From: Desulfobulbaceae bacterium
GTDB lineage: Bacteria > Desulfobacterota > Desulfobulbia > Desulfobulbales > Desulfocapsaceae
NCBI GenBank assembly: GCA_011391225.1
Contig: JAABQY010000003.1
Location: 1 to 45,816 of the forward strand
Direction: 5' to 3'
DNA: 45,816 nucleotides
Part shown: one piece after another, positions 6,485-14,613 of the stretch
Numbering within the stretch: position 1 is the stretch's first letter
Layout of the letters: every line of letters starts with the position of its first letter
The notes under the pieces: model-generated
The model's database searches: none
The model's input: the letters and a program-made list of their open reading frames with translations, nothing else
What the model was told of the DNA's origin: nothing
Made by a program: the position numbers and the translations under genes

Positions 6485-8152
6485 TTATTTAACTGGACGT
6501 CCTAGAGCATCATATTGGATACCGGAAACGACGGAGCTCATATTGGCGTCACCACCGCCGGCGATATTCGTGCCGCCTGCTGAAAAACTAGTGGCCCCGG
6601 CGGTATTGACCACCGACCCAAGATTAGCATTGCCACCGCCGGCAATATTGACTCCACCTGCTGAAATATTGGTCGCCCCCGGCGAATTCACCACCGACCC
6701 AAGGTTGGCATTTCCGCCCGCAGCGACGTTCAATCCGCCACCCGAGACATTAGTGGCCCCCCCTGAATTGACCACTGAACCAAGATTGGCATTTCCACCG
6801 GCGGCGATATTGGTGCCGCCTCTCGAGAGGTTGACCGCGCCCGCCGAATTCACGGCCGACCCGAGGTTGGCTTTGCCACCGGCGGCGATATTTGTGCCAC
6901 CTCTAGAGATATTGACCGCCCCGCTCGAATTGACCACCGAGCCAAGATTGGCGGTACCACCGGAGGCGATATTGGTGCCCCCGCTGGAAATATTCGTCGA
7001 GCCGCTCGAGTTAATGGTCGAACCAAGGTTGGCAGTACCTCCAGTGGCGATGTTGGTGCCGCCACTGGAGATGTTGACGGAATCCGACGAATTGACCGTT
7101 GAGCCTAGGTTGGCGGTTCCGCCACCTATAGCGATATTGGTGCCGCCTGAAGAAATATTCGCGGAATTGGAGGAGTTGACGGTCGAACCAAGGTTGGCCT
7201 TGCTGCCCGCAGTGGCGATATTAGTGCCGCCGGTTGAAATATTGACACTCCCCTTGGAATTAACGGTTGAACCAAGGTTGGCCTTGCCGCCGGCAAGGGC
7301 GACGTTGGTACCGCCACTTGAGATGTTGACGCTATCTTGTGAACCAATAGTCGAACCAAGATTGGCTTTCCCACCATCGGTAGCGATATTTGTGCCGCCG
7401 GTTGAAATGTTGACGGAATTCTTTGAGCCAATTGTACTTCCCAGATTGGCCTGAGCACCGGTACCGATGGCCAGGTTATTGCCCCCCCCGGAGATGTTGA
7501 CGGTGTTAGTTGAATCTTCAGTTGTTCCGAGGTTGGCCTTGTTGTCAACACCAACGGCGATATTGGTGCCGCCTTTCGAGATATTTACCGAGTCGCCGGA
7601 ATTTTTCAGGGTGCCGAGGTTGGCTTCGTTGCCGATACCCACTGCGATATTCGTACCGCCCTTGCTCGTGTTGAAAGAGGCCTCGTTGGTAATTCCATCG
7701 GCGATAAGGCTACCCTGATTGGCCTTGTTATTCTGCCCAATGGCGATATTGGTGCCGCCTTCGCTCTGGTTGATAAAAGTCCCTTTGCTATTGTTCATTT
7801 CCACCGAGCCGAGATTAGCCTTGTTGCCGTCTCCGACAGTCACCACGGCACCATCTTTGGTGAAATTTATGACCGTCGCATCACTTTGCTTCATTTGAAT
7901 GGTGCCAAGATTCGATTTGTTATTGGTCCCAACCGCTATGTTGGTGGATGTCCCTTCGGTTTTGTTGATGACAATACCTTCTATGGACTGCAGCTTGATG
8001 GAACCGGTATTAGCCACATTATTTTCACCAACGGCAATATTCATAGTGTTGATGCCGTCCGATTGATTGATGACGGTGGCTTCGGTTGCCGACAGAAACG
8101 TCGGTTGCAGGAGAAAAAGAGTTCCGCTCATCACAATTATCATCTTTTTCAT
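6485..8152 (-). CDS. Secreted Asn/Gly/Ser-rich repeat protein, predicted beta-solenoid
   Basis: I cannot assign this 555-residue protein to a named family. Residues 1-22 are a Sec signal peptide (MKKMIIVMSGTLFLLQPTFLSA). Residues 23-543 are about 18 tandem repeats, 33-34 residues long at the N-terminus and settling to 27 at the C-terminus. Each later repeat carries three asparagine motifs in order, V-N-I-S, T-N-I-A and A-N-L-G, joined by Gly/Ser turns. This is what a three-sided beta-solenoid with Asn ladders would show. A 12-residue tail (GIQYDALGRPVK) ends it. There is no cysteine, and aromatics are nearly absent in the repeats. No anchor, autotransporter barrel or LPxTG motif is seen. ATG-8152 has GAGG seven bases before it. 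The frame begins one codon earlier at a GTG. Surface fibre, amyloid-like matrix, adhesin or ice-binding roles are all open. Confidence 0.85.
   Translation of the reverse strand: MKKMIIVMSGTLFLLQPTFLSATEATVINQSDGINTMNIAVGENNVANTGSIKLQSIEGIVINKTEGTSTNIAVGTNNKSNLGTIQMKQSDATVINFTKDGAVVTVGDGNKANLGSVEMNNSKGTFINQSEGGTNIAIGQNNKANQGSLIADGITNEASFNTSKGGTNIAVGIGNEANLGTLKNSGDSVNISKGGTNIAVGVDNKANLGTTEDSTNTVNISGGGNNLAIGTGAQANLGSTIGSKNSVNISTGGTNIATDGGKANLGSTIGSQDSVNISSGGTNVALAGGKANLGSTVNSKGSVNISTGGTNIATAGSKANLGSTVNSSNSANISSGGTNIAIGGGTANLGSTVNSSDSVNISSGGTNIATGGTANLGSTINSSGSTNISSGGTNIASGGTANLGSVVNSSGAVNISRGGTNIAAGGKANLGSAVNSAGAVNLSRGGTNIAAGGNANLGSVVNSGGATNVSGGGLNVAAGGNANLGSVVNSPGATNISAGGVNIAGGGNANLGSVVNTAGATSFSAGGTNIAGGGDANMSSVVSGIQYDALGRPVK
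6524..8086 (-). repeat. Tandem repeat array (about 81-bp units) inside the secreted protein gene
   Basis: About 18 in-frame units fill this stretch. Units near the 3' end of the gene are 81 bp and nearly alike in protein sequence. Those near the 5' end are longer and more diverged, with insertions around the I-A-V-G-x-x-N-K segment. The gradient suggests recent amplification at the 3' end. The array is coding and has no unique spacers, so it is not a CRISPR. Confidence 0.85.
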
Positions 8153-8230
8153 CACTTCACCTCATGGTGTACATTTTGAGACTTCCCCGCGGCATGCCCA
8201 CAACAAAATTCAACACCAAATTCACTATGT

Positions 8231-8239
8231 ATTATAACA
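8231..8239 (-). promoter_or_regulatory. Extended -10 promoter of the repeat-protein gene
   Basis: On the reverse strand, TGT followed by TATAAT is a perfect extended -10 box about 80 bases upstream of ATG-8152. The -35 region is weak (TTAATT at 17 bases), as is common for extended -10 promoters. The rest of the gap from 8153 to 8464 shows no gene. It also holds the 3' flank of the SNF2 gene, with no clear terminator. Confidence 0.5.
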
Positions 8240-8464
8240 CATCTTCAGCGACAAATTAAGAGAATCCTCATGCAAAAAAGTGAACCAGGCCATAATTACG
8301 TCCAGGAAAGGTTGGGGAATCGGGCTGCAGGTAACGCTATTGGCAATTACAAAGGTCTCTGGATGAAGCTATTTCATACGCCGTTGTAAAAAATAACGGT
8401 AACTGTTCATGTTGATGCGGTGTAAAATTGGAGCGCATCTCCGGCAGGCTGGACACCATATCGC

Positions 8465-11400
8465 TCACGCCTTGTCCCCATGCAGCAAAGCCAGCAACTC
8501 CGGCGCCGAGATCTTCCCTGCGGCATCGGTGCCTTCGAGCAGGCTGTCGGCCAGATCGCGTTTTTGTTTATGCAGGTTGACGATCTGTTGCTCAATTGAG
8601 TCTTTCATCACCAGGCGGTAGACGGTCACCGGCCGGTCCTGGCCGATGCGATGGGCGCGATCGGAGGCCTGGTCCTCGACGGCCGGATTCCACCAGGGAT
8701 CCATGTGGATGACATAATCGGCGGCGGTAAGGTTGAGGCCCGCCCCGCCGGCTTTTAAGCTGATGAGAAAGACCGCACCGTCGCCGTTTTGAAAATTGTT
8801 GATCCGCGCCTTCCGCTCTTTGATCGGGGTCGAACCGTCGAGATACTGATAGCTGATCTTCTCAGCATCAAGATAGGAACGGATGATTCCGAGGTGGTCG
8901 ACAAACTGGCTGAAGATGAGGGCTTTGTGATTATTGTCGAGCAGTTCGTGCAGGGTGTCGGTGAACACCTGCAGCTTGGAGGAGGCGATGCCTGCTTCCG
9001 GCAGGATGAGGCTCGGATTGCAGCATAAACGGCGCAGTTTCATGATCTCGGCAAGGATGCGCAGATGCTGCGGCCCGGCCTCTTCGCCCTTGTGGGCGTT
9101 GATGGTTGCCAGGGCTTTTTGCCGCTGGGCCTCGTAGAGCAGCTGCTCCTCGGGGCTCATTTCAACTTCCAGGGTGATCTCGGTCTTCGCCGGCAGTTCC
9201 TGCAGGACATCGCTTTTCAGACGCCGGAGAATGAAGGGTCGGATCAATTTGCGCAGGCGGTTGCGGGCATCTTTGTCCTGGTCACGCTCGATGGGGATGG
9301 CGTATTTTTCGTTAAATCTTTTGAACGAACCGAGCAGGCCGGGGTTGAGGAAGTTAAACAGCGTCCACAGTTCGCCGAGGTGATTCTCAAGCGGCGTGCC
9401 GCTGGTGATAATCCGGCATTTGGCCCGCAAGCCCATGGCCGCTTGTGACCGCTTGGTCTGCTTGTTTTTGATGGCCTGAGCCTCATCAAGGACCACGGTC
9501 TGCCACTGCACCGAGGCAAGCAGCTCCGCTTCCAGGGGTAAGAGGCCATAGCTGACGATCAAAAGATCAAAGGCTTGCAGACTGTCGATAACCTGCTTGC
9601 GATCACCCGGACCAAAGACCATGACGTTTAAGGTCGGGGCGAAACGGCCGGCTTCGTCCTGCCAGTTCGAGGTGACCGAGAGCGGCGCCACCACCAGGGT
9701 GGGGCCTTTAGCGGCGCGAAGGAGGATCGCCGCCAGGGCCTGCACGGTCTTGCCAAGACCCATGTCGTCGGCAAGACAAGCGCCCACCTCCCAGGAAGAC
9801 AGGCGGGCCAACCAGCGGAAACCGGTTGCCTGGTAATCGCGGAGATCGGCCCTGAGGGTTGAGGGGAGCTGCGGGGTGTCTGCCTCGGCTAAGCGTTTGC
9901 AATGCTCCTTCCAGGCCTTATCGCTGTGCAGCTGCCCCGCCTCCCGGGTGAAATCCTCCAAGGCCAGGGCGGCTAGGGCGGCAAAGCGCACGCCCTCGCC
10001 GTGACCCTCCGAGTAGGCTTGCAATTCCTGTAAGCGTTTGTGCAGCGACTTGGTTAAGGCCAGGAAGGTGCCGTCGTCAAGGGGGATAAAGCGACCGGTC
10101 GCCTGGCCGAGCATTTCGAGGAGTCGGCGCAGGTCGAGGGCCTGGCCGTCGTCGATAGTCAGTGTGCCGGTGGCCTTGAACCAGTCATGGTCCTTGCCGA
10201 TACGAAGAGAAAAGCTGTTCCAGCTGACCTGCCGGCGCACCGCAAACTTTTCGCCGCGCGGCCATTCCATGACCACATCGTCGCCGCATTCCTTCAATTC
10301 CAGCAGCAGTTCCAGCGAATCCTCGGGGTCTTCCGCCTGCCACTGATTGTCACCCACCTCCAGTCGAGAAAGGGTCGGGCAGGCATCGAGTATCCGGGCC
10401 AGCCGTTGTTTCTCTTCGGCCGGATCACGCACTGCCTGGACAGTTTTGCCATCCGTTACCGCCGTCACGCTCTTGCTGCCTCTTCCCGGTCTGAAACTGG
10501 AATTGCCGGTGCTGATCGGTTTGACCAGAAATTCCAGACTGATGCCGTCCCGACAAGGCAGGATATGGGCATGGGGCCGACTGTCAGCGGCTATGGCGGT
10601 GGCCCAGCTTGCCCCGTCAAGGTCGGAATGGACGGCCATAAAGGTCGAAAGTTTGTCAACCACCTGCCGGGCGAGCTTTTCGCCGCTTTTGGGAATGGTC
10701 ATGCCTTTGCCCACCAGGTTGATGACATGCTTGTGCTCGGCTGTGAAGCGCACGATTTTAAAGCGGGTCGGGGTATCTTTTACCACCAGCAAATTGCCGG
10801 TCTCGTCTGCACAGGACGGAACTACGGTCAGTTTCAGTTCACCTTTTTCCTCTCTGAAGTGCAGTTCCGGCTCGGCGCAAACGAGTTCGACGTTTACCTC
10901 ACGGGCATTTTCGAGAAAGAGCAGGGGGTGTCCCACCAAGGCGGGCAGGGCCAAGTCCTTGTCAAGGATATGGGCGGCCTTGTTGTGAGCTCCCCAGCCG
11001 GAACGGAAATGCTCTTCCTTGATGGCTCGGCAAACCTGGCGATCCTGATCGGAGAGTCCCGGCATCTCGTGATACTCGGCGTACAGCCTTTTTAAGGCCA
11101 GTGGACTGCCGGCAGTCCACTGGCCTTTGCCGGTCATTTTTTGTAATTTCGGTTCTATATGGGAGTAATGGTATTGTTCGTGGAAACTGAAAAGCCAGAT
11201 CAGGCGTTGTATGCCCACCCCTTCCTTTTTTTTATCCTTGTCCGGTTTGTTGATATGCAGGAGCGAGTTGAGGACCTTTTCCCATGGCGACTGCAACTTG
11301 ATAATATCGACACAGCTTGTGGTTTTGCAGGAGGCATGGAGTCTTTCCGCCGTCGCCTTGTTGGCCTTATGGTCATGACCCAGGGCGGCCAGCAAAGCCG

Positions 11401-12664
11401 ACAATTCTGCGGCAATCCAGGTGCGGCCGCTGGTCAGAGCCTTATCTCTGGTTTGCTGAAGAAGGGGGATATCGTTGTTACTCTTTGCGCCGTTTGTCCA
11501 GAAGTGGAAAAGCTGGTGGAAAAAGATATCTATTGGATTTTTGCGAAAATATCGCAAATTCTCGGTGTAGTGCTCGGAAACGACCATGCCGAGTTTGTCT
11601 TGAAAAATCGGTACCAGGAGTTCCATAAGGGGGAGAAGCGGATAATTGGCACCGTTTTTTTTCGCAAAGGCGATGGATTCGAGGGCCTCTCTGAGGGCGG
11701 TTGGCTCGCTGGTCTGCAAAAGGGTCACGAGCTGAAAGATACCGGCATAATTGGTCAGGACCATCTTTCGTTTGCCGGTCAGCTTTTTGAGCATTTGGTC
11801 GGATTTGCTGAAAATTGCCAGGGCCTTTGGGAAATCGCCGCTGATGACCGCCAGGCACCCCGCCCAGTAGAACTTTGCCAATTGCAAATCGTCGCCGCTG
11901 AGGAGGTCGAGCAGGGCTCGGAATTTTACAATATCGCCGCAAAGCAGGTAATGCATGAGGATGGCAGAGGCAATGGTCTTTTTTGGGATCTCCTCGGAAT
12001 GCTTCTCAACGATATAGGCGATGATATCTTCGGCCTGCTCCATGTTGTTATCTGCCGCATGCAGCAAATTTGCCAGCACTTTCAGCCTGATGCCGGGGTC
12101 GATCTTCTCAATGATGTCTGGTGAAAAGGGCCGATTAAGAAAGGTAAGAAACGGGTTGTTTTCATAATAGTCGTCATTGAATTTGCTAAAGGCGTAATGA
12201 TAAACAAGATCATCGACTTCTTCCAGGCAGCTGTGGTGAAACAGCGATATTTGGAAATCACGGAGAAGCCGCTGATAATTACCTTGATGCTGGTATTTGC
12301 CCGAAAGTTTTGCCGGAAGACGGAGGATTCTTTGCAAATGCTGAACGATAGCTGGAAATGTTCCCCTGGTCAGGGCTTCCTCGAAGGCCAAGCGTCGTAC
12401 CGACTCCGGACAGGAGAGTCCTTTGCTGTTTTTCAGCAGCAGTCCCTGTGCCGTCAAGTCGTTGACCCGGAACTGCAAAGCAGCAGAAGTTGGAGGCCGG
12501 CCATCATCATCGGTAAATTTCAAATTTATCAGGAAGGAGAGCAGCACAGCGGGGTGGCAAGAATCTATATTCACGGCGAGAAGTTGTACTATGGCCTTCG
12601 ATATAGGGAGCAGAGCGGTATATTTTTCTTTCGGTGAAGAATTATCGGGTGGAGTGGTATTCAT
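8465..12664 (-). CDS. SNF2-family DEAD/DEAH-box ATPase with long helical N-terminus
   Basis: A 1399-residue Swi2/Snf2 ATPase, a class that uses ATP to translocate on duplex DNA and remodel protein-DNA complexes. The motor fills roughly residues 940-1390. Motif I is ADDMGLGKT (near 966), the DEAH-like box is LDEAQAIKN (near 1058), motif III is SGTPLENHLGELW, and the second lobe has IFSQFVDHLG, LKAGGAGLNLTAADYV and SDRAHRIGQ. The first 900 residues are mostly helical with TPR-like stretches, and show no nuclease or methylase motif. ATG-12664 is preferred: AGGA lies nine bases upstream, and the frame's earlier TTG at 12670 is too close to it. It is divergent from the 582-residue protein at 12859. 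Role unknown: repair, transcription recycling or phage defence are possible. Confidence 0.92.
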   Translation of the reverse strand: MNTTPPDNSSPKEKYTALLPISKAIVQLLAVNIDSCHPAVLLSFLINLKFTDDDGRPPTSAALQFRVNDLTAQGLLLKNSKGLSCPESVRRLAFEEALTRGTFPAIVQHLQRILRLPAKLSGKYQHQGNYQRLLRDFQISLFHHSCLEEVDDLVYHYAFSKFNDDYYENNPFLTFLNRPFSPDIIEKIDPGIRLKVLANLLHAADNNMEQAEDIIAYIVEKHSEEIPKKTIASAILMHYLLCGDIVKFRALLDLLSGDDLQLAKFYWAGCLAVISGDFPKALAIFSKSDQMLKKLTGKRKMVLTNYAGIFQLVTLLQTSEPTALREALESIAFAKKNGANYPLLPLMELLVPIFQDKLGMVVSEHYTENLRYFRKNPIDIFFHQLFHFWTNGAKSNNDIPLLQQTRDKALTSGRTWIAAELSALLAALGHDHKANKATAERLHASCKTTSCVDIIKLQSPWEKVLNSLLHINKPDKDKKKEGVGIQRLIWLFSFHEQYHYSHIEPKLQKMTGKGQWTAGSPLALKRLYAEYHEMPGLSDQDRQVCRAIKEEHFRSGWGAHNKAAHILDKDLALPALVGHPLLFLENAREVNVELVCAEPELHFREEKGELKLTVVPSCADETGNLLVVKDTPTRFKIVRFTAEHKHVINLVGKGMTIPKSGEKLARQVVDKLSTFMAVHSDLDGASWATAIAADSRPHAHILPCRDGISLEFLVKPISTGNSSFRPGRGSKSVTAVTDGKTVQAVRDPAEEKQRLARILDACPTLSRLEVGDNQWQAEDPEDSLELLLELKECGDDVVMEWPRGEKFAVRRQVSWNSFSLRIGKDHDWFKATGTLTIDDGQALDLRRLLEMLGQATGRFIPLDDGTFLALTKSLHKRLQELQAYSEGHGEGVRFAALAALALEDFTREAGQLHSDKAWKEHCKRLAEADTPQLPSTLRADLRDYQATGFRWLARLSSWEVGACLADDMGLGKTVQALAAILLRAAKGPTLVVAPLSVTSNWQDEAGRFAPTLNVMVFGPGDRKQVIDSLQAFDLLIVSYGLLPLEAELLASVQWQTVVLDEAQAIKNKQTKRSQAAMGLRAKCRIITSGTPLENHLGELWTLFNFLNPGLLGSFKRFNEKYAIPIERDQDKDARNRLRKLIRPFILRRLKSDVLQELPAKTEITLEVEMSPEEQLLYEAQRQKALATINAHKGEEAGPQHLRILAEIMKLRRLCCNPSLILPEAGIASSKLQVFTDTLHELLDNNHKALIFSQFVDHLGIIRSYLDAEKISYQYLDGSTPIKERKARINNFQNGDGAVFLISLKAGGAGLNLTAADYVIHMDPWWNPAVEDQASDRAHRIGQDRPVTVYRLVMKDSIEQQIVNLHKQKRDLADSLLEGTDAAGKISAPELLALLHGDKA

Positions 12665-12858
12665 CGGCAAGGTTCCTGGTTGAGGTGAGGCGTGCGGTAA
12701 GAGTCACAGGAAAAACAGTAGTTGCCGAATGTTATCGACGGCATATCAAAACAACAACGCCGGCAACAGGGACTTGCCATTTTTCGGTAAACCGGCAATA
12801 CTCTACGGCAAGCAAGAATTTGTAACCGGAAATAAACTCTTTTGCATAGGGAAAAATC
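12665..12858. promoter_or_regulatory. Divergent promoter region with repeated CGGCAA motifs
   Basis: This 194-base gap separates the SNF2 gene from its divergent partner. The hexamer CGGCAA or its complement occurs at 12665-12670, 12722-12727 (complement), 12761-12766, 12793-12798 and 12806-12811, and TTGCCA lies at 12774-12779. Some copies form inverted pairs. They could be binding sites for a shared regulator. The hexamer may simply be common in this genome. Confidence 0.3.
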
Positions 12859-14607
12859 ATGGAAATCGCAGGAATATACAATTCGTTGGCCGAGGCACTC
12901 AATTCCAGATACAGAACGGATGAGTTGAAACCGCTGGTCGCTGCCATCTCTTCAGAAGTGCCGGGGACAAAGGTCGAGCGCATAAAGACACTTGTTGCCG
13001 CTCTGCTACAGAATACACAGGCGATTTTTGCCAAGCTTTCACCGCTTGCAGGGCATGCCGTGGAGGAGACGACGCATACCTGGGACGGCCATTTCCACGG
13101 CCAAATGTTTCGTGCCAAATACTCTGCTTCCCCTTGGTCGAGCACACAAGACAAGCAGGGGCAGCGCGTGGACAAGGCCGATTTGCTCACTCTTTTTATA
13201 ATTGACAACAGAATCCCCGGTGAACTTCTGAAAAAACTGCGCGATATCGTCCCGCATCCGCCCGCCGATGAAATCCGCTACATTGAAAACGGCCCCGGTA
13301 AAGAATGTATGGTTCGAGAGACCTCGGGGGAGGCTTTTGCCAACGCCGCCATGGTTTTACAATTGACCGGCGAACAAAAAATCCGGGTCGGCGCCAAGAC
13401 CGGTCGGGCTACGGCGGCAAGCGTTACAATGATCAGCGAACAGCTCTCTGCCGGAGATTGGTATAACGATGAGGAAATCGGCCCCATGCAGGCCTTCGCC
13501 TGGCCTCTTTTGCTGCAGGGCGGCGGTTTGGCAAAGATAGCCGGCACCGGTCTTGAACTGACTCCGGCCGGGGTGAAGGCCCGGAAAACCAATCTGGCCG
13601 CCGGCATCAAGACCATCTGGAATAAATGGGAAAAGAGCACGCTTATCGATGAATTTTCAAGAGTTACGGCGATCAAGGGGCAAAAGTCCAGCGGCGGGCG
13701 TACTATGACCAGTCCCGCCAAGCGCCGACCGATGATCAATATGCTGTTGAAAGAACTGACGCCCGGCAAATGGATCGCCATCGACGAACTTGCCCGTCTT
13801 CTCCAATCGCGTTCCGCTTATGCCTTTTCCATGACCAATTACGAATGGAAGCTCTATTTCGCCGATCAACAGTATGGGCACATCGATTATAACGACACCT
13901 GGTCGCTGTTGCAGCTTCGTTATCTTCTGCTTTATCTGTTTGAATATTGCGCAACCCTCGGACTCCTTGATGTCGCCTATATCGATCCGCGCTTTGCGCG
14001 GCCTGAATTCCATGCCTGCTGGGGCGCGGATGAATTGGAATTCCTCAGCCACTGCGATGGCTTGAAGCACATACGCATCAACGACCTCGGCGCCTACGTT
14101 CTCGGGCACGAAGATGCTTTTGCCGTCGCAAGGGACACTACGGCCATCTATGACTTTGAAGGTCGGGATATTGTCTTTGTCGGTGATGCCGAAATATCAC
14201 CGGGCCAGACGCTGTTTCTCGATAAAATAGGCAAGCGGCTGGAGGTTGACAGGTGGCGGCTGTCGGCTGCGACGCTTATGCAAACCGTAAGCGGTGGAGC
14301 AAGTCTTGTCGACATTCAAACGACTCTTGCCGCAGCATCTTCGGCACCACTCAGTCAAGAACTCGAAGAGCTTTTCCGGGAAGTCGAGCAACGTTCCACG
14401 GCTTTTGTCGAGGTCGGTCGGACAATCCTCATTGAATGCAGCCCGGAAATGCGCAACCAGGTGCTGAAAGGTAAAACCATCAGCCGCCTTTGCATGCCTG
14501 CCGGCGACAGGTATCTGGTCATTTTCCCCGGTAAGGAAAAATTGTTCGTCAGCGCGGTTGAGGCTTTGGGGTACAGCATTGCTGTTGATCCTAAGGTGCA
14601 ACCATAA
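12859..14607 (+). CDS. Protein with winged-helix-like parts and an XPB/Helicase_C_3-like C-terminal domain
   Basis: A 582-residue soluble protein with no signal peptide or helicase motor. The last 145 residues read like the XPB/Ssl2-type Helicase_C_3 domain: DIVFVGDAEISPGQTLFLDKI, then a WRLSAATLMQTVSGGASLVDI segment (helix, G-x-S), an LSQELEELFREVEQR helix, ILIEC, and a closing VSAVEALGYSI. Middle parts resemble winged helices: LLLQGGGLAKIAGTGLELTPAGVKA (about 215-250) and MLLKELTPGKWIAIDELARLL (about 295-320), the latter continuing into YLFEYCATLGLLDVAY. The assignment is by pattern, not by search. AGGGA lies before ATG-12859. Its head-to-head position with the SNF2 gene suggests they work together. 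The stop lies six bases from that of the convergent TRAP gene. Confidence 0.7.
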   Translation: MEIAGIYNSLAEALNSRYRTDELKPLVAAISSEVPGTKVERIKTLVAALLQNTQAIFAKLSPLAGHAVEETTHTWDGHFHGQMFRAKYSASPWSSTQDKQGQRVDKADLLTLFIIDNRIPGELLKKLRDIVPHPPADEIRYIENGPGKECMVRETSGEAFANAAMVLQLTGEQKIRVGAKTGRATAASVTMISEQLSAGDWYNDEEIGPMQAFAWPLLLQGGGLAKIAGTGLELTPAGVKARKTNLAAGIKTIWNKWEKSTLIDEFSRVTAIKGQKSSGGRTMTSPAKRRPMINMLLKELTPGKWIAIDELARLLQSRSAYAFSMTNYEWKLYFADQQYGHIDYNDTWSLLQLRYLLLYLFEYCATLGLLDVAYIDPRFARPEFHACWGADELEFLSHCDGLKHIRINDLGAYVLGHEDAFAVARDTTAIYDFEGRDIVFVGDAEISPGQTLFLDKIGKRLEVDRWRLSAATLMQTVSGGASLVDIQTTLAAASSAPLSQELEELFREVEQRSTAFVEVGRTILIECSPEMRNQVLKGKTISRLCMPAGDRYLVIFPGKEKLFVSAVEALGYSIAVDPKVQP

Positions 14608-14613
14608 GTCCCT

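Noticed and set aside
6432-7454. A 340-codon forward frame rich in Pro, Leu and Glu
   Set aside because: It is the antisense shadow of the repeat gene. Its periodic PP and LE pattern mirrors the Gly/Asn repeats, and it has no signal, family or ribosome-binding site.
6524-8086. Possible CRISPR array
   Set aside because: The repeats are in frame, joined without unique spacers, and encode a secreted protein.
10187-12124. Several long forward frames over the SNF2 gene
   Set aside because: They lie antisense to a continuous, well-conserved ATPase and match nothing I recognise.
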